Source: Echinarachnius parma
Lineage: Eukaryota > Echinodermata > Echinoidea > Clypeasteroida > Echinarachniidae
DNA: 64,000 nucleotides
Assembly (NCBI GenBank): GCA_037951105.1
Contig: JBAMJV010003307.1
Span: 124,001-188,000 of the forward strand
Direction of reading: 5' to 3'
Part shown: in pieces, positions 10,251 to 21,754 of the stretch
How the letters are laid out: every line of letters starts with the position of its first letter
How positions within the stretch are numbered: the first letter of the stretch is position 1
The notes under the pieces: generated by a model
What the model was told of the DNA's origin: nothing
Database searches by the model: none
What the model saw: only the letters and a program-made list of their open reading frames with translations
Position numbers and translations under genes: made by a program

Positions 10251-10535
10251 AGAAATTGCGCGCTCGGCGGGTCGTGCAGCCGAGCACATGTATCCCCCGA
10301 ACCAATTGCATTGCACTTTTGTGGGTTGTAATATTGTGAACTGAACAAGTTTGGTGGTGTACGTTGTTCTACTAGGCTGGCAGTAGCCTTTGGGCAAGGC
10401 CTCGCGCGCTGTTTGTCCTCCGAGCAGGGTCTGATTAATAGACAAGGCGATGTGCGCTTACAGCAGTGATCGCTGGACTGAGACATGGGTATGGAATCAG
10501 AATCGACTCCAAGCTGGGGCAGAACCGCCCAAGCC

Positions 10536-12478
10536 TACTTCATACCAAATAAGAAAATAATCGGACAAGAACTCGGACCTGTAGAGCGGTCACAAGGTAA
10601 TCTTAACTATTTCTTTATATCATGGTTACCATGGCAACCATGAATCCGCCCCACACCAAAATCAATAGGCTTCATCCTCTTTCCTTAATACACCTTCATA
10701 CCAAATAAGAAAATGATCGGACAAGAACTCAGACCTGTAGAGCGTTCACATGGTAATCTTAACTATTTCTTTATATCATGGTTATCATGGTTACCATGGC
10801 AACCAGGACTCCGCCCCACACCAAAATCAATAGGCTTCATCCTCTTTCCTTAATACACCTTCATACCAAATTAGAAAATGATCAGACAAGAACTCGGATC
10901 TATAGAGCGTTCACAAGGTAATCTTAACTATTTCTTTATATCATGGTTACCATGGCAACCAGGACTCCGCCCCACACCAAAATCAAAAGGCTTCATCCTC
11001 TTTCCTTAATACACCTTCATACCAAATTAGAAAATGATCGGACAAGAACTCGGACCTGTAGAGCGTTCACAAGGTAATCTTAACTATTTCTTTATATCAT
11101 GGTTACCATGGCAACCAGGACTCCGCCCCACACCAAAATCAATAGGCTTCATCCTCTTTCCTTAAGACACCTTCATACCAAATTAGAAAATGATCGGACA
11201 AGAACTCGGACCTGTAGAGCGTTCACAAGGTAATCTTAACTATTTCTTTATATCATGGTTACCATGGCAACCAGGACTCCGCCCCACACCAAAATCAATA
11301 GGCTTCATCCTCTTTCCTTAATACACCTTCATACCAAATTAAAAAATGATCGGGACAAGAACTCGGACCTGTAGAGCGTTCACAAGGTAATCTTAACTAT
11401 TTCTTTATATCATGGTTACCATGGCAACCAGGACTCCGCCCCACACCAAAATCAATAGGCTTCATCCTCTTTCCTTAATACACCTTCATACCAAATTAGA
11501 AAATGATCAGACAAGAACTCGGACCTGTAGAGCGTTCACAAGGTAATATTAACTATTTATTTATATCATGGTTACCATGGCAACCAGGACCGCGCCCCAC
11601 ACCAAAATCAATAGGCTTCATTCTCTTTCCTTAATACACCTTCATACCAAATTAGAAAATGATCGGACAAGAACTCGGACCTGTAGAGCGTTCACAAGGT
11701 AATCTTAACTATTTCTTTATATCATGGTTACCATGGCAACCAGGGCTCCGCCCCACACCAAAATCAATAGGCTTCATCCTCTTTCCTTAATACACCTTCA
11801 TACCAAATTAGAAAATGATCGGACAAGAACTCGGACCTGTAGAGCGTTCACAAGGTAATCTTAACTATTTCTTTATATCATGGTTACCATGGCAACCAGG
11901 ACTCCGCCCCACACCAAAATCAATAGGCTTCATCCTCTTTCCTTAATACACCTTCATACCAAATTAGAAAATGATCGGACAAGAACTCGGACCTGTAGAG
12001 CGTTCACAAGGTAATCTTAACTATTTCTTTATATCATGGTTACCATGGCAACCAGGACTCCGCCCCACACCAAAATCAATAGGCTTCATCCTCTTTCCTT
12101 AATACACCTTCATACCAAATTTAAAAATGATCGGACAAGAACTCGGACCTGTAGAGCGTTCACAAGGTAATCTTAACTATTTCTTTATATCATGGTTACC
12201 ATGGCAACCAGGACTCCGCCCCACACCAAAATCAATAGGCTTCATCCTCTTTCCTTAATACACCTTCATACCAAATTAAAAAATGATCGGACAAGAACTC
12301 GGACCTGTAGAGCGTTCACAAGGTAATCTTAACTATTTCTTTATATCATGGTTACCATGGCAACCAGGACTCCGCCCCACACCAAAATCAATAGGCTTCA
12401 TCCTCTTTCCTTAATACACCTTCATACCAAATTAGAAAATGATCGGACAAGAACTCGGACCTGTAGAGCGTTCACAAG
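10536..12478. repeat. 156-bp satellite array, 12 units
   Basis: The unit runs AATCTTAACTATTTCTTTAT, the palindrome GGTTACCATGGCAACC, ACTCCGCCCCACACC, GGCTTCATCCTCTTTCC, CCTTCATACCAAATTAG, ATGATCGGACAAGAACTCGG, CCTGTAGAGCGTTCACAAGG. CATGGTTACC begins at 10621, 10788, 10942, 11098, 11254, 11411, 11567, 11723, 11879, 12035, 12191 and 12347. The spacing is therefore 156 bp except in the first two units. Units differ at only a few positions. The open frames seen across it are periodic shadows. Confidence 0.97.
10623..12365. promoter_or_regulatory. Twelve arrayed X-box (RFX-type) palindromes
   Basis: Every satellite unit carries GTTACC-AT-GGCAAC, which fits the known RFX binding consensus GTNRCC-N0-3-RGYAAC exactly. 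The site is an almost perfect inverted repeat. The match is seen in the sequence; binding is an inference. No promoter or ciliary gene is visible nearby. Confidence 0.5.
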
Positions 12479-12485
12479 AAAATCT

Positions 12486-12496
12486 CTGCGGCGGAC

Positions 12497-12527
<31 letters not shown>
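12486..12527. repeat. (CGG)n microsatellite
   Basis: A run of GGCGGCGGC units lies right at the 3' edge of the satellite array. It is followed by GCGACGAGGCC and a small palindrome with CCCCCGAA...TTCGGGGG. Confidence 0.9.
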
Positions 12528-12689
12528 GACGAGGCCAAATCCATAGTATCCCCCGAAGTGGTTCGGGGGATACAATTAAATGGACTACTACATTTTTTAA
12601 ATACCAGCTATTTCATATACAGTTCTTCATATTTGAGCAAAAACAAATTAAATCAAATTCTTGGAAGTGATGCCATTACAGTTGCATGA

Positions 12690-12857
12690 TTGCACCCGGT
12701 TCTGAGCATCTACGAAGCACCATCGACGCATACAATTACTCACTGATTCCACGATCAACCTCCCAGTGGAACCAGTTAACAAGTAAAACAACGGAAGCCC
12801 ATGATGTTGCTAAATTCAGACAAGAACTGAAGAAATTAGACTTCAATTTTAAACAGT
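12690..12857 (+). mobile_element. LINE 3'-end remnant (CR1/Jockey-like)
   Basis: The plus frame encodes NYSLIPRSTSQWNQLTSKTT followed by EAHDVAKFRQELKKL. This is the typical tail of non-LTR reverse transcriptase ORFs (F-P-R-T/S-x-x-x-W-N-x-L ... F-x-x-x-L). Only the last ~60 residues remain. The remnant is cut by the 12858-14257 element and seems to continue after it (AGTATTGCGACT). Confidence 0.6.
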
Positions 12858-14257
12858 GGGCCGTATGCATAAAAACAAGCAATTGCTTGTGCTAGCCTTT
12901 TGCTTGAATCGGTATGCACACAAACAAGCAATTGCTTACAAGCACAAGCAATTGCTTACTGCTCGTAAGCAATTGCTAACCAAACAAGCAATTGCTTAAA
13001 ACCGTATGCATAAAACGAACCTTTTACTTGTCTTGATAAGCAATTGCTTGCGGTTTTTCAAGCACCTCCAGACCAGCTTGAGCTCTTGCTTACTAAGGAC
13101 ATTCGCATTTTAGAATCAAGTTTTCATACCGTTTCAGGATGATTTAGAACTCCTGGATCCAGAGGTTATGTTGTGATTACATATTTAATCAAATGGCTGT
13201 TATTTTACACATTTATATCCATGTAGGCAATTTTGTTCATGATTTGAAAATATTTCGTAAGAAAAATACTGTTGCCAGGTCGGGCACGACCAGGGAAAGC
13301 TGATATGCAAGGGACTACACAACGTTTGCATACACTACGAATCCCCTTTGTTGTCATGCAGTGCGATGTTCGCACAACCGTAACGATGCTTTGTTCAACA
13401 AATGCTTAGGCAGTGTAAGCAAAAGGTTTCAGCACAAGCAAAAGCTTATGCATACGAAATTAAGCAATTGCTTGAACTTGATCTATGGTTACAGTCCGTT
13501 ATTCCGAAGGTTCGTTATTCCGAAGGTTCAGTTATTCCGAAGGTTCGTTATTCCGAAGGTTCAGTTATTCCGAAGGTTCGTTATTCCGAAGGTTCGTTAT
13601 TCTGAAGGTTCGTTATTCCGAAGGTTCGTTGATCCGAAAATAAAATCGGGTTCGTTATTCCGAAGGTTCGTTATTCCGAAGGTTCGTTGATCCGAAAATA
13701 AAATCGGGTTCGTTATTCCGAAAATTAAATCGGGCTTGTTATAATACTATAGTTTGTGTTTTGTTTATTTAATTTACAGCCTGCATTAAGCATACCCCTC
13801 CCCCTTTCCCTCCCTTGGCCAGACCAATCAAACATTTAAGTTTATTTTATCTCTTTATATGAAATTATAGCATTATAACAAACCCAAATTCATTTTCGGA
13901 TTAACGAACCCGATTTCATTTTAGGAATAACGAACCTTCGGAATAACGGACCTTCGGAATAACGAACCTTCGGAATAATGAACCCGATTTCATTTTAGGA
14001 ATAGCGAACCTTCGGAATAACGAACCTTCGGAATAACGAACCTTCGGAATAATGCAACAAATGTTCGGATTAAAGAACCCTATTTCATTTTCGGATTAAC
14101 GAACACTCAGGTATAGGAAATTTGCGTGTTCGGAATAACGAACCTTCGGAATAACGAACCTTCGGAATAACGAACCGCACCCTTTTGCTTGACAAGCTCT
14201 TGCTTGTGCTTGAAGCAATTGCTTATAAGCAATTGCTACGTTTTATGCATACGGCCC
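12858..14257. mobile_element. Non-autonomous Harbinger-like element, 1.4 kb
   Basis: GGGCCGTATGCATAAAA at the left is mirrored by TTTTATGCATACGGCCC at the right. A 3-bp direct repeat AGT flanks it (12855-12857 and 14258-14260). Both subterminal regions are filled with AAGCAATTGCTT palindromes (12885-13060 and 14205-14235). The 3-bp duplication and GGGCC terminus fit PIF/Harbinger elements. No transposase is present. The middle is taken by the inverted arrays at 13498-14176. Confidence 0.75.
13498..14176. repeat. Inverted arrays of GTTATTCCGAAGGTTC
   Basis: A forward array (13498-13740) and an inverted array (13885-14176) of the 16-mer flank about 140 bp of unique sequence. Interspersed variants read GATCCGAAAATAAAATCGGG. 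The whole looks like a second foldback element nested in the GGGCCGTATGC element. The frames across it are repeat shadows. Confidence 0.8.
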
Positions 14258-14272
14258 AGTATTGCGACTAAA

Positions 14273-14355
14273 ATTCTTTACCCGTTCCCTTCAAGATTCT
14301 GAAATCTCCATAGACTTTTTACACAACCCACCTGGTTCCCATAGTCAAGGGGTTA
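14273..14355. repeat. TTAA MITE, family M3 copy, inverted
   Basis: TTTACCCGTTCCCTTCAAGA, then CCATAGACTTTTTACACAAC, CCACCTGGTTCCCAT and GGGGTTAA. It is the reverse orientation of the family with a degraded left end. Confidence 0.55.
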
Positions 14356-15196
14356 AGTGACGACATGCACACATATATATGCATGCTCCTGTACGAGATA
14401 ACAGATACAGATACAGATAGTGCTGCCCTCTATGGTCAACGACACAGTCAATCTAAAGCGTCTTTTAATGATAATGTAATGTATGTGAACATGGCAGCCA
14501 GACAATGCAATAGGAATGCCGACCTCATTACTATGATGATGTAGATGTGTCTGGCATGTACGGAATCCTTACCTTCGAATTGATATGCACTGATAGATTG
14601 CAATGTGGGGCCTGTGTTTACACCTGATACAGGTTTAAACGATTCTCAATCGTTTCTCCAAATTATGAATTTGAAACTATGATTTCCTATGAAGCACAGA
14701 TTTGTTATAAATTTTCATAATCAATAAATGGAGTAACATTTCAAAATTCGGAGTGGAAAGTAATTATACCAATCCTAGCTCTATCAAACAGAACAACAAG
14801 AATTTAATTTTGTCAAATGAGGGCAAACAATTTGCATAACTTAGCATAATTGATAAATATCAACATTATCTGTAGAATTTTGAAATCCCATAACTTTTCC
14901 TCTCAGATCAAACAATCGTAATAAAACAAAATCTGACGAAAAAACAATAAGGAAGAAGACATATTTGTGAAATTGTGGACAGACGATGGAATGACATCTC
15001 ATGATGGCATGAGCTCATAGGGCCTTCAGCAAGATGAGCAAAACAACAAAATGTGTTTTGCATCAGGTGTGATAATGAAAACAATATGATGAGCATTATG
15101 GTTCTTATTTACGAGGCAAAACAACAACAGACTTCCAGCAGTGTTACGAACCAATGACAATCCAGCGGCCTTGACAACATGATGAACTGCATTTCA

Positions 15197-15265
15197 GTGG
15201 CGTAGCGTGGTCGGCGGACCTGTGGTTTTTTGTTTTGTTTTTTTGTGGGGGGGGGGGGGGGGCAT
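15197..15265. repeat. Fragment with AGTGGCGTAGC terminus and G tract
   Basis: CAGTGGCGTAGCGTGGTCGG begins a fragment that runs into a 17-bp G tract. The same start recurs at 23924 and 37324. It looks like one end of the hAT-like MITE at 37324-37608. Confidence 0.5.
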
Positions 15266-15657
15266 TTTGATTGTATATCTCTATTTAATCACTATTTAAA
15301 CAAAACATCACATGCATAATTTTGTATGAAAAATGGTTGAAATCTATGCTTTTTTAGAGAGCGCCCTCTTGTGTTTTAATGGCTCTTTTTTTAATGATAA
15401 TAGGCTTTTTACTTAGTCGTTTCGTAATTTTGTATACCTTTCGAGCATGGTGGAGTTATAACTATTGGTTTGTAGTGTTATTGTGCAGGTTTTGGTTACT
15501 AAAGCTCAGCCTTACCAAAACTGTACTACCCCTTTAACATTTTGAGAATGTCCATGAATGTTTTATGTTTTAAACATTTTTTTGGTCAATATTGCAGTTG
15601 ATAGTGTAGGCAAATACAATAATTGATGTACACTGTACTAAATAAAAACACAGATTT

Positions 15658-15760
15658 AATTATTGTTGGTGGTGTTTAAACCTAGTATGAACTATGATTA
15701 TACATGTGCCTTCCTTATTATGCAAAAATGAAAACCAACATCCCCCACAAATCAACCTAC
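15658..15760. repeat. Dispersed duplicate (pair with 16574-16682)
   Basis: AATTATTGTTGGTGGTGTT, GTATGAACTATGATTATACA, TGCCTTCCTTATTATGC and AACCAACATCCCCCACAAAT recur in the same order at 16574-16682 with few changes. This is a direct duplication about 900 bp apart. Confidence 0.7.
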
Positions 15761-16204
15761 ATTCTGAGTTCCCATTTAACCATCACAGTAACACAAGCAT
15801 GCAGTGTGTGTAATACACTCAATGACATTTTGCATCCTTTGGTAGTGTGTGGGGTTAGCACTTGGTTGGAATGTTGTAATTAACAAACAGGTATGGGGCA
15901 GGTGTGAAGTATTCTATTCCCGTTTCTTTTTTTTACAAATTCAAACAGTTTAAATTCTAGATGTAAATTATTACATCCCCATGGTAACATGGTGTACATG
16001 TTAGTGTTTTTTGTTTGTTTTACTTCACAAAATGTTAATTTTATGTAAATCATTCCATCCCAATCGCTAGCAAAAGAAATCAATTAATAGAAGTATTTTC
16101 AAATTCCCCCCAAAATGTGTCTATCCAATTTAATTTGCATCAATATGTAGATTAATTCAATGAAGAACAGATAAATAAAACCCTCAAAATTTATAGTAAT
16201 CTGA

Positions 16205-16467
16205 TATGAAGATATTGATGATTGAAGATTGAACTGTTTGGATTATTAACTATCCACTGGATAGAGTACAATGTCAGTGCAATGAGCTAGTGAATATCAC
16301 TTTGCATGTTAATGTTATTTGCTATAAATTACTCGGCCACATAACATCCATTTAACATGAAATTTGCACACATTAGAGAGTGGACATATCACATCACAGA
16401 AATACACATTGTTATCAAGCATTTATCACTTTTTGCACACATACAGAAAGTTACTAGATCCCTTTAA
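16205..16467. repeat. TTAA MITE, family M1 copy, 5' truncated
   Basis: It holds the family block ACTATCCACTGGATAG, CACTTTGCATGTT, and the right end GTTACTAGATCCCTTTAA. The left half is missing or unrecognisable. Confidence 0.6.
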
Positions 16468-16951
16468 TCAAACATCGCGCAATATCAGTAACAAGTTGGG
16501 ACAGTCCCAAACGCATGTAGTGAATGTCAAAAACCTTATCTAGCTAGCTCTTCTTATTAAAATTGTAATTCTATTGAATTATTGTTGGTGGTGTTCACCT
16601 ATATGTAGTATGAACTGTGATTATACACCAGTGCCTTCTTTATTATGCGAAAATGAAAACCAACATCCCCCACAAATCAACCTCAACCCTCAACGTCGCG
16701 CATCAAAAACAAGGTGGGGTCGACACGGATGAGGTTTGTAATTTTACACAACCAACATCGCATTAGTGAAAATTACATTCTGTCCTACTGTATAACATGC
16801 AATAAACAGATCCAGTTATATTGTAATTGCCAATAAGTTTTGAAAAGATTTTGAAAATATTTCAAATAGATTCAACACTGACCCATATAGCCATTCAAAC
16901 TAGATAAATGGCATTGTGAACTAAGTGTTATTTTTTACAAGATTCAATAAT

Positions 16952-17033
16952 TTTAGCCCGTTTCCATCTAGATCTTGCAACCCCCAAAGACTTTATAAGA
17001 GGACCAACAAGATTCTCGTAGGCAATGGGTTAA
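16952..17033. repeat. TTAA MITE, family M3 copy, inverted
   Basis: Starts TTAGCCCGTTTCCATC and ends GTAGGCAATGGGTTAA, with a CCCCAAAGACTTTATAAG centre. Confidence 0.55.
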
Positions 17034-18389
17034 GAAAGCTCTACTTTTTGCAACGACACTGCTATGCAATCAAAACGGTTTCGAGGGCATTTTTGTCTGA
17101 AGGAAATTGATTATTCTGCGAGAACCCCACATGAGCTTTAAAGCCAAATGCTCATTTTGGGAAAATTATCGAAAATAACTTAATTGGCCAAACTAATTGA
17201 TTAGTATTGTTGAAATAGCATAAAAAGGGGCGTGTGTGGAAAAATCTGAACCTCAGTATCTTTAAATGCAGAAATATCAGTTATAACGTTTATGAAAGCC
17301 GCTGACATTAATTGAGCCTAAATTCACTGTCAGAAAACCCACTACTGGCATGTGCCTTTAAACTGAGACAATGAAACAGGGGCAGAGCCCCCATAACCTC
17401 TTGATCTCCAGTACTTGGAAAGTCACCCTTTTTCAAAACCCCCCTTTCCCTCTGGAAATGTAACCCTTTTAACCCCCTTTATCCCTCGAGAAATTCTACC
17501 CTTATTTTTTGTTTTATTCTGAGACCATTATAGAGAAGAGGAAGTCTATACATAATAGAATTAAAGAGAAATGTCTATAATCCAAACATAAACAGCCAAA
17601 CAAAGACATTGGTGAAATTGTTAATATTTAGCTTGCAAATAAATGTGGGGTAATCTTAAATTGATCCAGGAGTTTTCACACTTCTCTTGTAAATTATTTA
17701 TTGTTTGGCTTATGGTAACAGAAGAATGAAATGGGTTTTGATTTTTCAAATGTCTCCATAATCATGGATATATTAAGGATTTAATTTAAAAGCATCTATA
17801 TAGAGTTTCCAACCTTATTCAAGAGTATTCAAATTTGGATACTCAGCCATCCATAGTATCCAAATTCAGATATAGCACGATCGGGATAAAATCAGAAATT
17901 GATTTTCTGTTTTCACTAATAAAACTTTCTTTCTCTATGAAATGCTCACATATCATTCTCAAGAATCATACAATGAATTTTGTATATGATTGAAGTCTCT
18001 AACATTACTTTTGGGGGAAAATATAAAATTAATGAATCACTTTATAAAAGCAATCCATGTATTACACAAAGCCCACTGAATAAATATGTCATTATTAACC
18101 ATGTGTTCAATTAAACCAAAGAATAATCAACCTAGCATCAAAATAGATAAAAAAATGACTTGATCGGAAAAAAGGGGACAGCCCCTTTAACTCTCCTTAA
18201 CTAACTGATCGGTATGGGGTCCCAAGGCAGGAATAGTAGCTATTTTGAGAAAGCTCAGCAGTCAGCTGTGAGGATTGGAGTAAACAACTACTGGTCATGT
18301 AAAAGGTGGAAACACACACCCTTTCATTGCCAATCAATGATGTATGTGCAATTCTACCTACCTCCGATGAATAAATTGGCAATGCCAAG

Positions 18390-18592
18390 TCAGTTTGATC
18401 AATATGCCTAAATTGGCAATGCCAACTCACTTTGATCACTATGCCTAAATTGGCAATGCCAACTCACTTTGATCAGTATGCATAAATTGGCAATGCCAAC
18501 TCACTATGATCAGTATGCATAAATTGGCAATGCAGACTCACTTTGATCACTATGCATACATTGGCAATGCCAATTCACTTTGCCTGAAATAT
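18390..18592. repeat. Tandem repeat, ~38-bp unit, 5-6 copies
   Basis: Units read TAAATTGGCAATGCCAACTC then ACTTTGATCAGTATGCA. TTGGCAATGCCAA is itself a palindrome. Confidence 0.9.
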
Positions 18593-19539
18593 TTACAAGA
18601 GTGCAATGGTGAACTCTGGTTGCCCTCATGAAACTTTCATACATTTTTTAAATACATTATTTATGCAACTGGTCAGTTCTACTAAATTAAGATTTTGTCG
18701 GATGAGAGTGAGTGGGGCAATGCAGGAATTAATTTTTAATTTTATGGGGCTACTTTTCCAATCTGATGGATATTTGGACATTTTTAAGGGGCTACCTACT
18801 GATTTTAAGGGGCTATTTTGAAAATTAGGGGTCAAAATCGCCCTCAGCCCCCGTATATTTCCTACCCTGGAGAAGGGCATTAAATCCACTTTGGGCTATA
18901 CTGAGTTCTGCATACCATCTTGTAGGTCAGAGCCTTATCTCTGTGATGCTAAATGTTCAAATAATAGTTATTTCTAATTTTGGAAATATTCATCAAAAAA
19001 ATAAAGAGGGCTAAATTGAGTTTCCACAAAGGCTTCCAAACTTAAGGCATAATCATCTCCAATGTGTGAAAAAGTGACTTAGTGCCCTTCTCTATTTCTC
19101 AACCGAGGATATCATGTCGCTCACAATAACATTCACCCCGACACACTTTGCTGTTTCTTCTTTCCTCATTGCTGTTCTGGACTCTCAAAAGTTTGTTCCC
19201 CTCGAGCGCATGATGCTGAAAAAGTCGAATACAGACTCATCATCATTACTTGGTTCTTAACTGAACAGAAATTCCCACAACAGACCACAATATTTCCGAC
19301 TCAGAGATCATTTTTTGCAGAAAGTTTGTAGTTGAACCCCCGAAAAGGACATTTCTAGAAAACTATTTCTGGTTTTTAGTTTTCTCGAAAATGTGAGCCC
19401 GCTCTGTCAAAAACGTCTAATTTGCAATCCAGTCACGTTTACCTCCATACCCAGTGGACACAGCCCTAACTGTGGAATGTGTCTGGCTACATTTGTTTTT
19501 TGTCTGGAAGTGTTAAATACAGTTTAGGGAATGAGATAC

Positions 19540-20070
19540 AGGAGGGTGGATATATAGGAAAGTAGAGAGAGGAAGAGGGGTTAAGAGAGGGAGGCGTGAA
19601 GAAGTAGGGGAGGGGGAGAGGGATGGAAAGGGGCAAAGAAGGAGGGAGAGTGGGGGAGGGGAAGATTTAGAGGGGGAAATTAAAGAAGGGAAAAGAGGGA
19701 GATGGGGAAAGGGAAGGAGGAGAGTAATGGGAGGGGAGTTGGAAGGGGAGAGGGGAAGTAGGAGGGTAACAGGAGGGGAGTTGGAAGGGGAGGGGGGAAG
19801 TAGGAGGGTAACAGGAGGGGAGTTGGAAGGGGAGGGGGGAAGTAGGAGGGTAACAGGAGGGGAGTTGGAAGGGGAGGGGGGAAGTAGGAGGGTAACAGGA
19901 GGGGAGTTGGAAGGGGAGGGGGCAAGAAGTAGGGGAGGGGAGAAGGGGAGAGGGTTGGAATATGCAGGGAGGGTTCTAGGAGAGGGGATACGATGATTGA
20001 CATTATAGGAGGGGGATGGAGGAGACAATGAAAAGGGAGAGAAGTAGGCAGGCGCGTGGGAGAAGAAAGG
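19540..20070. repeat. Purine-rich minisatellite with 42-bp core
   Basis: The plus strand is almost pure G/A. Between about 19727 and 19922 a 42-bp unit (GGAGGGGAGTTGGAAGGGG, AGGGGGGAAGTAGGAGGGTAAC) repeats four to five times with near identity. Runs of 3-6 G at short spacing make G-quadruplex or triplex structure possible. The Pro/Ser-rich minus frames are artefacts of the repeat. Confidence 0.93.
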
Positions 20071-20121
20071 TGAGAGGGGGAATGCAAGGAGGGGAGCATT
20101 ATTTCACATTGTTCAAGTCCA

Positions 20122-20408
20122 GGGGGTGTTTCACAAAGATTAAAATTGGACCTAACTATTATGGAAAGCCGTTAGTTTCTTTGTAAAAATTGTTGAAACA
20201 GTTCTTATAAAAGGCATAAAGTTGGATAAAGTCAGTTAATTTTGTTATTATCAAGGAGCCTTGAAATAATTGATATAAATTGTGTCGGAAGGTGATTGCA
20301 TTTGTTTTGCTTGCATCTTGTTGCTTTTGAATATGTTTGATTTCAAGGCTACAAATGGCTTTCCATAATTGTTTAAGTTTAACTTTGAATTTTTGTGAAA
20401 CACCCCCC
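20122..20408. repeat. Palindromic MITE GGGGGTGTTTCACAAAGAT (family M4)
   Basis: GGGGGTGTTTCACAAAGATT at the left is mirrored by TTTTTGTGAAACACCCCCC at the right. The body contains TATGGAAAGCC and its inverted form GGCTTTCCATA. The element is 287 bp; related full copies are at 40761-41045 and 54022-54347. Confidence 0.85.
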
Positions 20409-20779
20409 TGATATTGCCATGAGTGTCTTGATTGTACACATCATGCATTTAACCCATTCAGGTGGGTCTTGATGTAAAATGCATGTTACGGCAAAAACAC
20501 ATCATCTTCAAAAATGGTTAGAGTTTATGTAAAGCAAGAGGGCAGGAGACCTTCTGCCGCACATTCAATCATTCTCTCAAAGCGATGTTATTGTTTCATT
20601 TGTAAAGGCATTAGTGACGTAGGTGGCAAAGCTAAATGTATTTCGTATCACTTTGTCGCACATAATTGGTGTTTTGGCAGCTACAGTATATCCCCACTTC
20701 TCTCCTTCTAGGCTCCATCAATATTTGTGTCTTTTGTGTTGAGTCTGTTCATAGCGGAAGCATCTCGTCACTTCCTATT

Positions 20780-20945
20780 TTTCGACAAACTTAAAGGTAG
20801 TTCGGATTCGCAAATTAGACGTGCTGCGGTGCCATCTTGCGAATGCCTTGGGCCCAGTTCTGAATACACACAATAGCTCAGTGATGCGGTGCTCACAAAC
20901 TAGCCTAGTTCCAGATGGCAATCCGTGGTGTACAACTATATCTAA
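20780..20945. repeat. Dispersed repeat M13 (uninterrupted copy)
   Basis: GGTGCCATCTTGCGAATGCC, AATACACACAATAGCTCAGT, GCGGTGCTCACAAACTAGCC and TAGTTCCAGATGGCAA form a repeat. It recurs, broken by a SINE, at 62530-62990, and partly at 56790-56910 and 62040-62120. Confidence 0.65.
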
Positions 20946-21477
20946 TTATCCTTTTTCTGGACCAGACCTAAGGGGGTTTAACCCATTCTAGAAATTAACC
21001 TACTTTCTATGTGGTCCAGTCCAGTTCAAAGATGCATTTAACTCTCTTGTTTCTTGTCTAATTCTGACTCCTCATCCTTCACATTCTGTTAGAGAATAAC
21101 TGATATCGGCCTGGAATTCCCCTTGAAAAGTTCTGTTATATTTGCTTGTCCATTCCGGCAAATCAGCTTTAGATGTATGACATTTTGGTGGCCCAAAGCT
21201 AATTTGCAGTTGCCCTGGGATATCATGCCAGTGCTAATTTAGAGCCCTGGGTTAAAGGTATACTTGAGTGTTTGTTCTTTCTGATTTGTTTTGGTAGGTG
21301 TTTTGATTGATTTTGATTCCATGATAAATGATATGATATAATATATGATAAATTTATTTTCAATTGTGACAAATATTTAGGTAGAATCGTGCAAATACAA
21401 TGTATACCTCTGATGATACTTCAACAGTATTCATGAGGCTAAACAGCATACTTGTTTAACCTTACAAAGGTTGACCA

Positions 21478-21599
21478 GGGGGGGTGTTGCATAAAGATCG
21501 CAAAGTTTAAATTGATCGCAAGTCAGAAAATATGCACCTCTGCATTTTCTGATTTGCGATTAATCACAAATTTTGGTGCAACACCCCCCCCCCCCCCCC
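21478..21599. repeat. Short M4-like foldback MITE
   Basis: GGGGGGGTGTTGCATAAAGATCGC at the left pairs with a right end reading GGTGCAACACCCCCC. GATTTGCGATTAATCACAAA lies inside. At 122 bp it is a shorter cousin of family M4. Confidence 0.75.
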
Positions 21600-21617
21600 G
21601 GTACTCTTTATTACCTT

Positions 21618-21711
21618 TTAACCCCTTTAGGACTGGTCTCTAAAATACTCGGGCAGGGGTCTATGGAGAATGCATGTTATAGGGAAAATCAGTCAGTCCT
21701 GAACGGGTTAA
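21618..21711. repeat. TTAA MITE, family M2 copy
   Basis: TTAACCCCTTTAGGACTGG starts the copy and CAGTCCTGAACGGGTTAA ends it, with GTCTATGGAGAATGCATG in the middle. TTAA is at both ends. It lies only 43 bp from the donor of the exon at 21755-21847. Confidence 0.8.
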
Positions 21712-21754
21712 GGGTTAACCAATGAGACAGACGAATAATAGCTTTCATACTCAC

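Larger units (their letters stand above)
2298..21754 (-). other. Intron of ARHGEF17-like gene (19.5 kb)
   Basis: The intron runs between the exons at 21755-21847 and 2070-2297 on the minus strand, phase 0, with GTGAGT and TCGCAG ends. It contains the exon-edge array, SINE and MITE copies, the 156-bp satellite, the nested Harbinger-like element and the GA-rich minisatellite listed separately. In the stretches 5950-7320, 14360-16200, 17040-18380, 18600-19530 and 20720-21470 I see no gene. They are AT-rich sequence with small fragments of the dispersed repeats. Confidence 0.8.

Noticed and set aside
10536-12478. CRISPR-like regular array
   Set aside because: Units are 156 bp and contiguous without unique spacers, in an animal gene intron; this is satellite DNA.
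12348-12689. Arg-rich open frame
   Set aside because: It runs through the last satellite unit and the (CGG)n repeat; composition explains it fully.
19513-20099. Proline/serine-rich minus-strand frames
   Set aside because: They are translations of the purine-rich minisatellite; frame openness follows from the lack of T on the plus strand and the repeat period.
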